Shown here in pieces: positions 27,416 through 37,190 of a stretch of 64,000 nucleotides of DNA. The notes under the pieces were generated by a model. It was given only the letters and a program-made list of their open reading frames with translations, did no database searches and was not told where the DNA came from. How positions within the stretch are numbered: position 1 is the stretch's first letter; each line of letters begins with the position of its first letter. Made by a program: the position numbers and the translations under genes. This DNA is from Methanobrevibacter sp. (GTDB lineage Archaea > Methanobacteriota > Methanobacteria > Methanobacteriales > Methanobacteriaceae): positions 106,524-170,523 of the forward strand of contig NZ_JAFRKB010000033.1 in the NCBI RefSeq assembly GCF_017431965.1, read 5' to 3'.

Positions 27416-28346
27416 CTTGCCAAAAAATTTTATCTTGAGGAATTGATTGTTTTAAAACACCTAAATCAACTTCAAGATTCATGAAATCCATTACATCCTG
27501 TTTAAAGCTATCATCCAATCCAGATATGAATGGGAATCCAGACAATGCTTTTTTCTCTACTTCAACATCACTAACAATATTATCAGGAAGAAGTCCTGCC
27601 GCTTCATCAGTGTTATTATTGATATAATCAGTGGCATTTTTATGGATATCCAATATTTTTTGAGTTTCATTGGGATGATTTTCAATGAATTTATCTGAAG
27701 CCACTACAACACAACATGGATGATTTGGCAATATATCGGCTGAATCAACCAACAGATTTGCCCCATTTTCACTAGCAATTGTTACATATGGCTCAAATGT
27801 AATCATACCATCAATTTTATTAGTTTTAAGGGCATCATTCATTGAAGGAACTTTCATAGCTGAAACCTTTACATCACCAATAGACATTCCATTCTCTTTT
27901 AAATAATAAGTGAGCAGCATATGTTGAATTGAAGCTTCACCAGGTGTAGCTATTTTTTTACCTGCCAAATCGGCAACTGAACTAATTCCAGAGTCTTGTG
28001 ATACGACAATACCTGATCCTTCAGTTTGAGCCGCTGAAATTACCTTCACAGGAACTCCTTTTTCAATTGATGATAAAACAGGAGTAATTCCAACATAACC
28101 TACATCGACTTCACCGCTAGCCATAGCAGTCATTAAGTCTCCACCATTGTTGAATTGAACAAGTTTAGTTTTAATTCCCTCTTTTTCGTATTGTCCTTGT
28201 GCATCTGCAACAAACAATGCAGCATCATGGTCAGAAGGCAAATAACCAATTGTTACAGTACCATCATCACCATTCAGTAAAAAAAATGCACCTGCAACAG
28301 CAATAACGACAATAGCTATAATAATTGCAATAATTTTATTGTCCAT
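27408..28346 (-). CDS. ABC solute-binding protein 2, SsuA/NMT1-like
   Basis: A 312-residue paralogue of the binding protein at 20592. Most residues are identical by eye through VTIGYLPSDHDAALFVADAQG, VQFNNGGDLMTAMASGEVDVGYVG, KVPSMNDALKT and PNHPCCVVVASD, including the Cys-Cys pair. Its N-terminus (MDNKIIAIIIAIVVIAVAGAFFLLNG) looks like an uncleaved membrane anchor, where the paralogue has a cleavable signal. AGGTGAT places the ATG. No transporter subunits are adjacent. The 53-bp upstream gap lacks the palindrome, so it may be controlled differently. Same unknown ligand class. Confidence 0.85.
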   Translation of the reverse strand: MDNKIIAIIIAIVVIAVAGAFFLLNGDDGTVTIGYLPSDHDAALFVADAQGQYEKEGIKTKLVQFNNGGDLMTAMASGEVDVGYVGITPVLSSIEKGVPVKVISAAQTEGSGIVVSQDSGISSVADLAGKKIATPGEASIQHMLLTYYLKENGMSIGDVKVSAMKVPSMNDALKTNKIDGMITFEPYVTIASENGANLLVDSADILPNHPCCVVVASDKFIENHPNETQKILDIHKNATDYINNNTDEAAGLLPDNIVSDVEVEKKALSGFPFISGLDDSFKQDVMDFMNLEVDLGVLKQSIPQDKIFWQGS

Positions 28347-28399
28347 TATATCACCTATTATAAATTTGGTTAAAAAATTATTAAAGATTTTTGATGAAA

Positions 28400-29497
28400 T
28401 TATTCATACTCTTTAACTGATTTAATTAAGTCCTCCATATCATCAAACAGCTCATGAATATCTCCATCCTGTGACTTATCCTCCACCAATACCAATTCAT
28501 TAGTTAAATCATCCAATTTATCAATGATTGTTTTTAAAACATCGATTTTGGAGTTTAATTCATTTTCAATTTTCGGTGAACAATCACTTGATAGATTAAT
28601 AATTGTCCTGGATGCCTCAACTTGATTCTTAAATAGCTCTGAAGATTTATCCACAACAGATATGAATTTGGTATATGTCAATTGAGGTGGTTTGAAACGT
28701 TTTTCTATTAAATTTCTAACATTAACCTCTTTAGATGAAAACTCTCTTTCCAAATCATCAATTTGCTTTTCATATGCCTCAAATTCAGAATTTGTTTGAT
28801 AATCGGAAGTGATGACTTTTGGTGTAGTTTTTGCTTTTGGAACCTCTTTAGTTTTTGGAACTTCCTTCGGTTTAGAAATAACCTTTTTAGGATTTGTCGG
28901 ATTGGGATTAGTTAACTTATGAATTACATAACCTATTAAAAATGCAGGGGTTTCAAAAGTCAAACCAATTAAAATAGATATAACTAAATTTTGCGGTATT
29001 AAAACCAAAGCATCATACAACGCAAATGCAATAAATATCAAATGTGAAATAATTTTTGTTTTGGATAATACAAATTCACCTGTGTTTTTATTTTGCCAGA
29101 ATAGTAAAAAATGCTTTAAATCAACTAATAACCCATAATCATTATATTTAAGTTTAAATTGGGAAGGTTTAGGAAGTAGTTTATAAATTAAAAAACCAAT
29201 GCAGAATACAACAAGACAAACTATTGAACCGACAATTACAGCTCCCAGAATATTGTTTAATATAATTCCCATCAGCATGAAAAATAAAAATAGGACAATA
29301 GTTGTAAATTTGGTTTTTGAAATAACAAAATATCCCTCATAATCCCAATACAGTAAAGAATGTATCAAACTTGGCTTTGAGCTATCTACAACTTTTGGAG
29401 TTTGTAAATTATTAAAAGAGTTACCTCCGCAATCAGGACAGAAATTAGAACTAATGTCTACCCTGCACCCACAGTCATTACATATTTTATAATCCAT
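28400..29497 (-). CDS. Zinc-ribbon membrane protein with C-terminal coiled coil
   Basis: A 365-residue protein beginning with a zinc ribbon (CNDCGCRVDISSNFCPDCGG, about 6-25). Two hydrophobic pairs follow (FTTIVLFLFFMLMGIILNNILGAVIVGSIVCLVVF and LIFIAFALYDALVLIPQNLVISILIGL, given here in short parts: VLFLFFMLMGIIL, LIFIAFALYDALV), then a Pro/Lys/Thr linker and a long helical region (about 245-365) with coiled-coil character. WDYEGYFVISKTK and NTGEFVLSKTK look like a repeated short motif before each membrane pair. The start at 29497 overlaps the ATPase stop. It is probably a partner of the AAA+ ATPase encoded just upstream. Confidence 0.72.
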   Translation of the reverse strand: MDYKICNDCGCRVDISSNFCPDCGGNSFNNLQTPKVVDSSKPSLIHSLLYWDYEGYFVISKTKFTTIVLFLFFMLMGIILNNILGAVIVGSIVCLVVFCIGFLIYKLLPKPSQFKLKYNDYGLLVDLKHFLLFWQNKNTGEFVLSKTKIISHLIFIAFALYDALVLIPQNLVISILIGLTFETPAFLIGYVIHKLTNPNPTNPKKVISKPKEVPKTKEVPKAKTTPKVITSDYQTNSEFEAYEKQIDDLEREFSSKEVNVRNLIEKRFKPPQLTYTKFISVVDKSSELFKNQVEASRTIINLSSDCSPKIENELNSKIDVLKTIIDKLDDLTNELVLVEDKSQDGDIHELFDDMEDLIKSVKEYE

Positions 29498-29498
29498 T

Positions 29499-30956
29499 TC
29501 AATCAACCAAAAAATCCTCATAAGTTAAAGTGTTTAACTCCTCATCAGCAATATTCTCTTTAGGAGCCAACCTATTAGCTTGAGCAACAATTACCTCTTC
29601 AAAGAAGTTTCTAACAGATCTTCCATTTGCAAAATTATCTGTTTTGGTTTCATACATCTTTTTAAAGTATTGTTTTACATATTCATCGGCAGCATCTTCT
29701 AACACCAGATTAGCATCGCTGCACATCAGCAGGAATATCTTATACAGCTCTTTGTCATCATAATCATCAAAATAAATGAATTTGTTAAATCTGGACTCCA
29801 ACCCTGGATTTGAATGCAGGAAATTGTCCATTAGAGCAGGATATCCTGCAACAATAACAATAAAATCATCCCTATGGTCTTCCATTGCTTTTAAAATGGT
29901 ATCAATAGCTTCAGCCCCATAATCATTTTCGCTTTTAGATGCCAAACTGTATGCCTCATCAATAAATAAGATTCCACCCAAAGCAGATTGAATAACTTCC
30001 TGAGTTTTGATTGCAGTTTGACCGACATAACCTCCTACAAGACCGCTTCTATCCGTTTCTATTAGATGGCCTTTAGAAAGAAGTCCTATTTCATGATAAA
30101 TTTTGGAAAGAATCCTTGCTACTGTTGTTTTACCAGTTCCAGGATTTCCGGAAAAAACCAAATGCAGGCTCATTGGAGGTTGTTTGATGCCCCTTTCCTT
30201 TCTTATTTTTCTGATTTGCACTAAATTAATTAGTGAATTTACATCCTTTTTAACATTATCAAGACCAATTAACCTATTTAATTCTTCTAAATATTCATCA
30301 AGTGAGTGAACATCTTCCGTTTCTTCTTCAATACTATTTTTAGTTGGTGGAATGAAAACATTACTTGACGGGCTTAAATCAACACCATTACTGATTAATT
30401 GATTCTCAATATTTTTTATATAGCTTCCATATAACTCCAATACATCTTCATTTAAATCATTATCAACAGTGATGAAAAACTTGGCTAGGAATTTGTAGCA
30501 TTCAAATAATGAATAACATGAATTGACATTGCTCATGTTGAAATCCAATGTAAATAGATCAATTTCATGTAAACATTTAAATGATAACGGTAAACTATCA
30601 TCTAATTTGAAATTTGTGAGATTTAAGATATCCTCTTTTAAATAAGAAGTATTCAATAGTGAATTTATAAATTCCAATTCATTGTCTGTGATTTTACCAT
30701 CACCCAACCCCAAATAGCTAAACCATCTAAACAAATCATCAAGCACAATGCTTTCCAAATTCGAATCCAAATCACAAATAGAAGGACACTGGTCTTTAAA
30801 AACATCAAGTGTTTTAATTATAAACATGGATTCCGCCAAATAGGTTGTTAAAAAATCCATCTGAATTTTCTCAACATCGCTTCCACAAAAGGAACATGTA
30901 TTCTTAGAGTTATCAATGATTTTTCCACAGTTTTTACAAATAGTCCACTCTAACAT
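29499..30956 (-). CDS. CbxX/CfxQ-type AAA+ ATPase with N-terminal zinc ribbon
   Basis: The protein (485 aa) opens with a zinc ribbon (CKNCGKIIDNSKNTCSFCG, about 7-25), then an all-helical region to about 215, then an AAA+ domain: Walker A FSGNPGTGKTTVAR, VGGYVGQTAIKT pore region, Walker B GGILFIDEAYSLA, sensor 1 VIVAGYPALMDNF, arginine finger NPGLESRFNKFIYF and sensor 2 NGRSVRNFFEE. CbxX/SpoVK/EccA-type ATPases remodel partner proteins, for example rubisco activation or type VII secretion. The overlapping downstream membrane zinc-ribbon protein is the likely partner. ATG at 30956 has AGGTA. Confidence 0.9.
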   Translation of the reverse strand: MLEWTICKNCGKIIDNSKNTCSFCGSDVEKIQMDFLTTYLAESMFIIKTLDVFKDQCPSICDLDSNLESIVLDDLFRWFSYLGLGDGKITDNELEFINSLLNTSYLKEDILNLTNFKLDDSLPLSFKCLHEIDLFTLDFNMSNVNSCYSLFECYKFLAKFFITVDNDLNEDVLELYGSYIKNIENQLISNGVDLSPSSNVFIPPTKNSIEEETEDVHSLDEYLEELNRLIGLDNVKKDVNSLINLVQIRKIRKERGIKQPPMSLHLVFSGNPGTGKTTVARILSKIYHEIGLLSKGHLIETDRSGLVGGYVGQTAIKTQEVIQSALGGILFIDEAYSLASKSENDYGAEAIDTILKAMEDHRDDFIVIVAGYPALMDNFLHSNPGLESRFNKFIYFDDYDDKELYKIFLLMCSDANLVLEDAADEYVKQYFKKMYETKTDNFANGRSVRNFFEEVIVAQANRLAPKENIADEELNTLTYEDFLVD

Positions 30957-31034
30957 AAAAAATACCTAAATATTGCTCATTAATAATAGATATGTTAAGT
31001 AGTTATAATATAAGTTGTGTTTAATATTGTTTGT

Positions 31035-31076
31035 TAAAAAAAAGAAATTTAAGTTAAAGAATTATAATAATTCTTT
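31035..31076 (-). terminator. Hairpin plus T-tract at end of purA
   Basis: Perfect 9-bp stem AAAGAATTA/TAATTCTTT with loop TAA (31056-31076) covers the purA stop; the minus strand continues to TTTCTTTTTTTT. Confidence 0.65.
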
Positions 31077-32081
31077 TCTTAAATCAATTGTGTCTTTTAA
31101 GTCAGGCCCAGTTGAAATAATGGTTACAGGAACTCCTGTTTCAGTCTGAATATCTTCAATGAAAGCTTTAGTCTCAGCAGATAACTCATCGTAGTTTTGT
31201 ACACGAGCACAATCAAATAACCTATCAACACAGGTTAAAGCAATTTGAGTAGCCCCATTGATTCTACATGATTCTTTGGCAAGTTCCATATCAAAGTAAC
31301 CAATACGTCTCCTACGTCCAGTTACAACACCATATTCTTCAAGACCTTTACTTTCAGCTTCTTCTTGAGTCATTTCTGTTGGAAACGGACCTTCACCAAC
31401 ACGGGAAATATAAGATTTAAATACATTTATGACTTCGTCCACTTTAGTTGGTCCAACACCCACATCCGCGGCAAAAGTGGATGCGGTTGTATCTTTACTG
31501 GTTACAAAAGGATAAGATCCATAATAAAGAGAAAGTGCAAAACCTTGGGATCCTTCAATAAAGACATCTTCACCGTTATCAATAGCTTCATTACAAGCTA
31601 AAGACACATCAGCAATGTATTCTTCAAGTTCAGGAATGTCACGGGCCAAATCAATTGTCCTCATCACACGGTCTGAATTAGCGGGTCCGCAGCCAGAACC
31701 TGTACTTCCGATTTTTTTAGCTAAATATTCGGAGTTTTTATCCCTTTCCATATGATCCTCGCTGATTATTGCACATCTAGGATCAATGCACATTCTTTCT
31801 TTTACATTATATTTTTTTAAATCTTCAAACTCTTTAAATAAAACATCCGGATTGACTAATACACCGGCACCTATCATAAGCTTTGCATCAGTATGTACAA
31901 AACCTGATGGGGTTAATCTTAAACCATATTTTTCTCCATTGAATTCAACAGAATGCCCCGCATTTGGTCCAACTCCTGCACGAGCAATAATATCTGGTTT
32001 ATCAGCATCACAAAGGTAAGTAATACATTTTCCTTTACCTTCATCACCCCATGCTCCACCAACTAAAATACTACAAGTCAT
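31062..32081 (-). CDS. purA: Adenylosuccinate synthetase (short archaeal form)
   Basis: PurA joins IMP and aspartate with GTP to form adenylosuccinate in AMP synthesis. Hallmarks: [11 protein letters not shown] at the N-terminus (P-loop and catalytic Asp/His system), [57 protein letters not shown] and [11 protein letters not shown]. At 339 residues it is the shorter archaeal version, lacking insertions of the bacterial enzyme of about 430. AAGGAG precedes the ATG. Genes on either side are unrelated. Confidence 0.97.
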   Translation of the reverse strand: MTCSILVGGAWGDEGKGKCITYLCDADKPDIIARAGVGPNAGHSVEFNGEKYGLRLTPSGFVHTDAKLMIGAGVLVNPDVLFKEFEDLKKYNVKERMCIDPRCAIISEDHMERDKNSEYLAKKIGSTGSGCGPANSDRVMRTIDLARDIPELEEYIADVSLACNEAIDNGEDVFIEGSQGFALSLYYGSYPFVTSKDTTASTFAADVGVGPTKVDEVINVFKSYISRVGEGPFPTEMTQEEAESKGLEEYGVVTGRRRRIGYFDMELAKESCRINGATQIALTCVDRLFDCARVQNYDELSAETKAFIEDIQTETGVPVTIISTGPDLKDTIDLRKELL

Positions 32082-32249
32082 TTAATAACTCCTTAAATAT
32101 TAATAAGATAGGAAAATTAGAAAATTTCCGTAACAGTTATATTATGTCATTACTAATTAAAAAAGTTTTCCAATATCCAATATTCGTCAAACTATTATCG
32201 GATGTATTTAAACAAAATAGCAATTATCTTAAATTGAAAATAGTTAAAA

Positions 32250-32843
32250 CTAATCCTTATTATATTCTAATGGATGGTTTTCACACATAGGGTCTTTAAT
32301 TATATTTCTTTTAAGATGGTATTTCAAAAAGTATAACATCCACTGATTTGACAAATCCCTCAAAGAAGCATCAGTTAATCGCTCATCTTTAGTAAAGAAA
32401 TCCATTTGATTTCCACCAACAGCAACAGCCATCTCTTTTGTTTTAATTAGCATGAAAAAGTCATTTCTGATATTATGAATGCTGAAATCTTCTATTACAG
32501 AAATGGTTTTTTCTTTTTTGTAATCATAGAAAAATGTGTTGAGATATTCAAAGTCAACAAACTTTATATCCTCAATTTCAAAAAATATCTCTTCACTTAA
32601 TAACTGATTTTTAAAATCATATTTTGATAAAAAATCAATATCCCAAATATTATTATAAAAAATAGTTATGAATGAATCAGATGCGAAACGAACTGTTAGA
32701 GAAAAATCTTCCATTTCATTTGGAACCCCTAGTTCAACATCTTTAAATTCCAAATATATGGAATCCTGAGATATTTCTATAGAAGTCAGTTTACCTGAAT
32801 TAATTAACACTTCACGAATTAATTTTAGAGATCTCCCATTCAT
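32250..32843 (-). CDS. Hypothetical protein, 197 aa
   Basis: I do not recognise this protein. It is acidic, without membrane segment, and has a mixed alpha/beta look (SIYLEFKDVELGVPNEMEDFSL, FFMLIKTKEMAVAVGGNQMDFF, then a helical WMLYFLKYHLKR segment). AAGGTGTTAAA places the ATG at 32843, which directly follows the stop of the DUF6891-like gene upstream (1 bp gap). It is the last of three small unknown genes read after dapL. Confidence 0.65.
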   Translation of the reverse strand: MNGRSLKLIREVLINSGKLTSIEISQDSIYLEFKDVELGVPNEMEDFSLTVRFASDSFITIFYNNIWDIDFLSKYDFKNQLLSEEIFFEIEDIKFVDFEYLNTFFYDYKKEKTISVIEDFSIHNIRNDFFMLIKTKEMAVAVGGNQMDFFTKDERLTDASLRDLSNQWMLYFLKYHLKRNIIKDPMCENHPLEYNKD

Positions 32844-32844
32844 T

Positions 32845-33432
32845 TTAACACCTTTTTACAAAGTTATCATATGCTCCTTCAATTTCGAATTCTTTTTCAT
32901 CATCATAAGCCTTATCCCAGTTAAATAGGATAATTTCAATTTGGTTGTTAATAGTCCCATCCCAATTAATATTAAAATTTTCAGACTTCAAACTGTTACT
33001 GACAATTTTGCCAATTTCCAAAGCTTTATCTTCACTATTTTCAAAATCGCCAAAGGTTATTTTTAACTTCTTATCAATTATTGCTTCTTCAATATCTTCA
33101 AAAGTGTAAAAACAAAATCCTTTTGGATAAAAGTCATTATTTCTTAAATGAACAAATAATTCAAAAGCATCTTGAACACCCTCTTCAATATCATAGCCGC
33201 AATTATGTATAGCTACAATATTTTCATTAGCTAGAGAATTGAAAGCTGATTCCAATTTATTGAAATTAGTATTATCGAATTCATTTAAAGAAAATTTGAA
33301 TTGAGAGAAATCAACATCTTCTTCAATGAATTCATCTTCCAATATTTCGAGGATTTCATCTGTGTTAAAAAAGCCGGATTTAGTGAGTATATCCATCATG
33401 TATTCAATTTCCTCAACTAAATCTGGATTCAT
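32845..33432 (-). CDS. DUF6891-like hypothetical protein, 195 aa
   Basis: The central part reads ANENIVAIHNCGYDIEEGVQDAFEL, then GFCFYTFEDIEEAI, KLKITFGDFENSE and FNINWDGTINNQIEIILFNWDK. This order of short motifs resembles the bacterial DUF6891 family, in which a GIVALH-x-GYT start is followed by a H/Y-F-x-QD motif, an FG motif and a WDG strand; the match is by memory and not proven. The ATG at 33432 is placed by AGGTGA, so the longer frame to 33456 is not used. It lies 4 bp after the upstream stop. Confidence 0.6.
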   Translation of the reverse strand: MNPDLVEEIEYMMDILTKSGFFNTDEILEILEDEFIEEDVDFSQFKFSLNEFDNTNFNKLESAFNSLANENIVAIHNCGYDIEEGVQDAFELFVHLRNNDFYPKGFCFYTFEDIEEAIIDKKLKITFGDFENSEDKALEIGKIVSNSLKSENFNINWDGTINNQIEIILFNWDKAYDDEKEFEIEGAYDNFVKRC

Positions 33433-33436
33433 AACT

Positions 33437-34129
33437 TCACCTTTCATCATCACCAAATATCAAAATACGGGTGACATTTCCTCTTTCAGTAAACCCCGCC
33501 ATTACACGACTTTCACCTATTTTTGCTAGGTCAAAATCATCATGAGGTTTGAATCCATATCCTTTAAGTTTGGTATAGGATTCAAAAGCTATTCTCGGAT
33601 AAATCTTGAAATTCTTTTGGAAAGTGTAGAAAGTATCCCTGAATTTCTTTACAGAATTATTTTCTTTAATTAAATCTGATTTAAACGCAACAAAAATCTC
33701 AATTCCATCTTCTGAAACAGCATAATATGCATCCATATTAAGTATGGAAGAAGCTGTCATGGCCAAAGTGTGGCATGCATTGAAATCAGTCTGTAAAACA
33801 GGAGATTTGAACTCAATAATATCAAATTCATCTCCGATTGTTTTAATTTGCTTTGATGATTTAATTAAATTTTCTCCAAAAATTTCTTCACAATCCCATG
33901 CCCAAGACCACTGATTTAAGTCTTGAGAAAAAAATCCTAAAATTTGTACCGGAATAACGATCTCATCAAATGTAATGGTTCCTTTTTCAATATCTAATTG
34001 ACCAACTGTTTCACCAATCAATTCCGAAAGATTTTCTTGCCTATCTAAAGCTAAAGCCCCATATTTTGATAGAATAACCTTGAATGAATCATCTTCTTCT
34101 ATAGTTACTGGTTTTTCTATTACTTTCAA
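33437..34129 (-). CDS. DUF6882-like hypothetical protein, 230 aa
   Basis: The stretch SQDLNQWSWAWDCEEIFGENLIKSS with EFDIIEFKSPVLQTDFNACHTLAMTASSILNMDAYYAVSEDGIEIFVAF (parts: QWSWAWD, HTLAMTASSIL, DGIEIFVAF) resembles DUF6882, a bacterial domain with a W-x-W-A-W core, though I cannot confirm it. The start is a TTG at 34129 with AGGTG six bases before it; that Shine-Dalgarno overlaps the dapL stop. It is read directly after dapL and is followed by two more small unknown genes. Confidence 0.6.
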   Translation of the reverse strand: MKVIEKPVTIEEDDSFKVILSKYGALALDRQENLSELIGETVGQLDIEKGTITFDEIVIPVQILGFFSQDLNQWSWAWDCEEIFGENLIKSSKQIKTIGDEFDIIEFKSPVLQTDFNACHTLAMTASSILNMDAYYAVSEDGIEIFVAFKSDLIKENNSVKKFRDTFYTFQKNFKIYPRIAFESYTKLKGYGFKPHDDFDLAKIGESRVMAGFTERGNVTRILIFGDDER

Positions 34130-34138
34130 TATTAACAC

Positions 34139-35374
34139 CTAAAATTCTAATTTTGAAATTCTATCCATTGCTTCTTTTGTATTTTCTAATGTATTGAATG
34201 CAGTGAGTCTTAAGTATCCTTCACCACTAGGGCCAAATCCTGAACCTGGTGTTCCAACAACATTAGCTTCATTTAACAATAAATCAAAAAATGCCCATGA
34301 ATCCATATCATTAGGAGTTTTAACCCATATATATGGAGAGCTTACTCCACCATAAACTTCAAGACCAATATCAGTTAAGCTTTCCCGGATAACCTTTGCA
34401 TTTTCCATGTAATAATCAACAACTTCCTTAATTTGCTTTTTACCTTCAGGAGAGTAAGTTGCCTCAGCAGCCCTTTGCACAGGATAAGACGCACCATTGA
34501 ACTTGGTTGTTTGCCTTCTGTTCCATAATGGATTAATTTCCACTTCATTTCCCTGACTGTCATATCCGATTAATTCCTTAGGAACAACAGTATATGCGCA
34601 ACGAGTTCCTGTGAATCCTGCTGTTTTTGAAAAGCTCTTAAATTCTATGGCAACTTCTTTTGCACCTTCAATTTCATAAATACTGTGAGGAACATCATCT
34701 TCATTTATAAATATTTCATAAGCAGCATCAAACAAAATAATTGCTTTATTTTCTTTTGCATAATCTACAAATACTTTTAACTGATCCCTAGTAAGTGTTG
34801 TACCAGTAGGATTGTTTGGATAACATAAATAAATAATATCCACAGGTTCAGATGGAAGTTCAGGTACAAATCCGTTTTCAGCATTGCATTTAATGTATGT
34901 TAATCCTTCATACATTCCATCATCTTTCATTTCCCCAGTTCTTCCAGCCATTACATTGGTATCTACATAAACTGTATAAACAGGGTCAGTTACTGCAATC
35001 TTATTGTCTATACCAAATATTTCCTGAATATTTCCGGTATCACATTTTGCCCCATCACTTATAAATACTTCAGATGTGTCCAAATCAATACCGTATTCAT
35101 TATAATCATTTTCAATAATTGCTTTAGCTAAAAATTCATAACCTTGTTCTGGACCATAACCCATAAAAGTTTCAGCATCACCCATCTCATCCACAGCATT
35201 TCTAAATGCTTCAACAACTGCCGGGACTAATGGTTTAGTTACATCACCAATACCCATTTTAATTACATTGGCATCAGGATTCGCTTTACTAAATTCCGCT
35301 TCTCTTCTTGCAACTTCTACAAAAAGATAACTGCTTTTTAATTTAAGATAGTTTTCATTAATTTTAACAACCAT
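34139..35374 (-). CDS. dapL: LL-diaminopimelate aminotransferase
   Basis: DapL converts tetrahydrodipicolinate directly to LL-diaminopimelate with glutamate and PLP, the short route to lysine known from methanogens, plants and chlamydiae. The 411-residue fold type I aminotransferase shows [68 protein letters not shown] (PLP lysine in SFSKTAG) and [29 protein letters not shown] precedes the ATG. Three unknown genes follow on the same transcript. Confidence 0.96.
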   Translation of the reverse strand: MVVKINENYLKLKSSYLFVEVARREAEFSKANPDANVIKMGIGDVTKPLVPAVVEAFRNAVDEMGDAETFMGYGPEQGYEFLAKAIIENDYNEYGIDLDTSEVFISDGAKCDTGNIQEIFGIDNKIAVTDPVYTVYVDTNVMAGRTGEMKDDGMYEGLTYIKCNAENGFVPELPSEPVDIIYLCYPNNPTGTTLTRDQLKVFVDYAKENKAIILFDAAYEIFINEDDVPHSIYEIEGAKEVAIEFKSFSKTAGFTGTRCAYTVVPKELIGYDSQGNEVEINPLWNRRQTTKFNGASYPVQRAAEATYSPEGKKQIKEVVDYYMENAKVIRESLTDIGLEVYGGVSSPYIWVKTPNDMDSWAFFDLLLNEANVVGTPGSGFGPSGEGYLRLTAFNTLENTKEAMDRISKLEF

Positions 35375-35562
35375 GATTAATCCTCATAAAATATTAATCT
35401 AATTTATATTTTAGTTTTGCAATTATATAAAATGAATGATTAATGAAATTCTAAAAAAAATTATATTATAAATAATAAATGCCCATAATGAAAATATTTA
35501 AATTAACTATTTTACATAAATATAAGATACTATTAATTTAATAAAAATTTAGAGTTGGAAAC

Positions 35563-37149
35563 ATGAATGGATTAACAATAATAATTTGGATTGCTATAGC
35601 CATAATAGGTATTATTTCAATAATAGCTGTTAAAATGCATTATGGTGGAAATAAACTTGAAAACAATGAATTATCAATATTAAATGGAAATCAGTCCATT
35701 AACAAGGTAATTAATGCAGGGCAAAATTTATTATCAAGAAATAGCAATAATTCCAAATCCAATCATTCAACCCAACTTAATAAATTTAACATTAATGATA
35801 TTGGAAGCGATGAAATATCTTTTAAAGATACCTATGAAGAGCCTATCGCATATTCCGTTGAAACCGATTACAATAAAGGCAACATCACATATGAGTCACA
35901 GGATGAAGCACAAGTGACTAATGAGAATGCCAACATTAAATATGAATCTCCAAATCAAGTAACAGTAGATTATGGAAATACTGTTGAAAAATTCCAAGAA
36001 CCAATTAAACAAAGCCAGATGGATATTATGAGTCAAAATAACAACCCTTCTAATGAAAAACATGAACTAAAAGACTTATTCACTATAGATGAATTGATTA
36101 AAGAATCCAAAAGAAAAGATAGTGAAAGAGAAAAAGAAATAGTCTCTCATGAGGATGATGAAGAAATTAACGAATTGAAAGAAAGCATCAAACAAAGGCA
36201 GAACAATGAAAAAGAAGATGCTCTTATTGAAGAAATTATTGAAAACCATGAAGAAACTATTAACGAAATAATTAACGACACTTCAAATGAAATAAAAACT
36301 GAAGAAAAAGAGGAAACTACTGATTTAGTCGGCACCACTAGTGATATTGTTGAAGAAACTGAAGAAGCAGAAACCGCAGAAATAGAAGCTCCAACTGTTA
36401 CATCACAAGATATTGAAGATGCGATCAATACCGCCTCTCAAGAAACTGAAGAAGAAGTGGAAAGCATTTCCGAAAGTTCAGGCATCACTGATGTTTTACT
36501 TGAAACACCTGAAGAAGAAATCAAAGAGCCAATTCTTAAAACACCAACTAAAGTTAATGAAAACAAAGATGATGAAATTACAGGCACTAATACATTTGGC
36601 GAATATGATAGTGACTTAGATTACAGAAAAGACCTTGCTAAAATCACAAATACAATAAAAGGTTCTAAAATTTTCCAAGACGTTAAAGAAAAACTCATCT
36701 CCGAACCTAATAACATAGAAGTAAATGATACCTATGAAGAAAACTACATCAGAAACGTAAATGAATATGAAGATGAATTTGAACCAATAATCAATGAAAC
36801 TCATAGCGATTTTGAAGCAAGTTACGAAGAGTACCATTTACTTGATGATGATGAAAGATTAAGACAACAAAACACACAGAAAATATTCAACATGGCACAG
36901 AACTCTCCGGAACCTGAGATTAAAGAATCAAAAATTGGAACCATTAAAGATAAGCCATCAAGAGATAACATCAAAGTGCAAATTAACAACAATGAATTTG
37001 TAATTAAAAAAGGTGACGAAATTATATTTAATCACTTAGGAGAAACTTATTCAAGCCAAGTTTATGCAATTAACGGTGATGACATCTCTGTAAAATACAG
37101 AAGACAGAACATTACCATTAAACCTAGTGATGTGAAAAAGGTATATTAA
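35563..37149 (+). CDS. Single-pass membrane protein with long Glu-rich linker, 528 aa
   Basis: Residues 4-26 (LTIIIWIAIAIIGIISIIAVK) are one membrane helix at the extreme N-terminus. The next 440 residues are low-complexity and acidic (runs of E, N, T, S and K; segments like EEEIKEPILKTPTKVNENKDDE), probably disordered and cytoplasmic. The last 60 residues (IKVQINNNEFVIKKGDEIIFNHLGETYSSQVYAINGDDISVKYRRQNITIKPSDVKKVY, quoted in part: NEFVIKKGDEIIF, DISVKYRRQNI) look like a small folded beta-barrel. I recognise no family. The design, anchor plus flexible spacer plus small domain, suggests tethering of a binding module. Divergent from dapL. Confidence 0.7.
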   Translation: MNGLTIIIWIAIAIIGIISIIAVKMHYGGNKLENNELSILNGNQSINKVINAGQNLLSRNSNNSKSNHSTQLNKFNINDIGSDEISFKDTYEEPIAYSVETDYNKGNITYESQDEAQVTNENANIKYESPNQVTVDYGNTVEKFQEPIKQSQMDIMSQNNNPSNEKHELKDLFTIDELIKESKRKDSEREKEIVSHEDDEEINELKESIKQRQNNEKEDALIEEIIENHEETINEIINDTSNEIKTEEKEETTDLVGTTSDIVEETEEAETAEIEAPTVTSQDIEDAINTASQETEEEVESISESSGITDVLLETPEEEIKEPILKTPTKVNENKDDEITGTNTFGEYDSDLDYRKDLAKITNTIKGSKIFQDVKEKLISEPNNIEVNDTYEENYIRNVNEYEDEFEPIINETHSDFEASYEEYHLLDDDERLRQQNTQKIFNMAQNSPEPEIKESKIGTIKDKPSRDNIKVQINNNEFVIKKGDEIIFNHLGETYSSQVYAINGDDISVKYRRQNITIKPSDVKKVY

Positions 37150-37190
37150 TATATCTTTTTTACAAAACACCACATAATTAAAAAAAAAAG

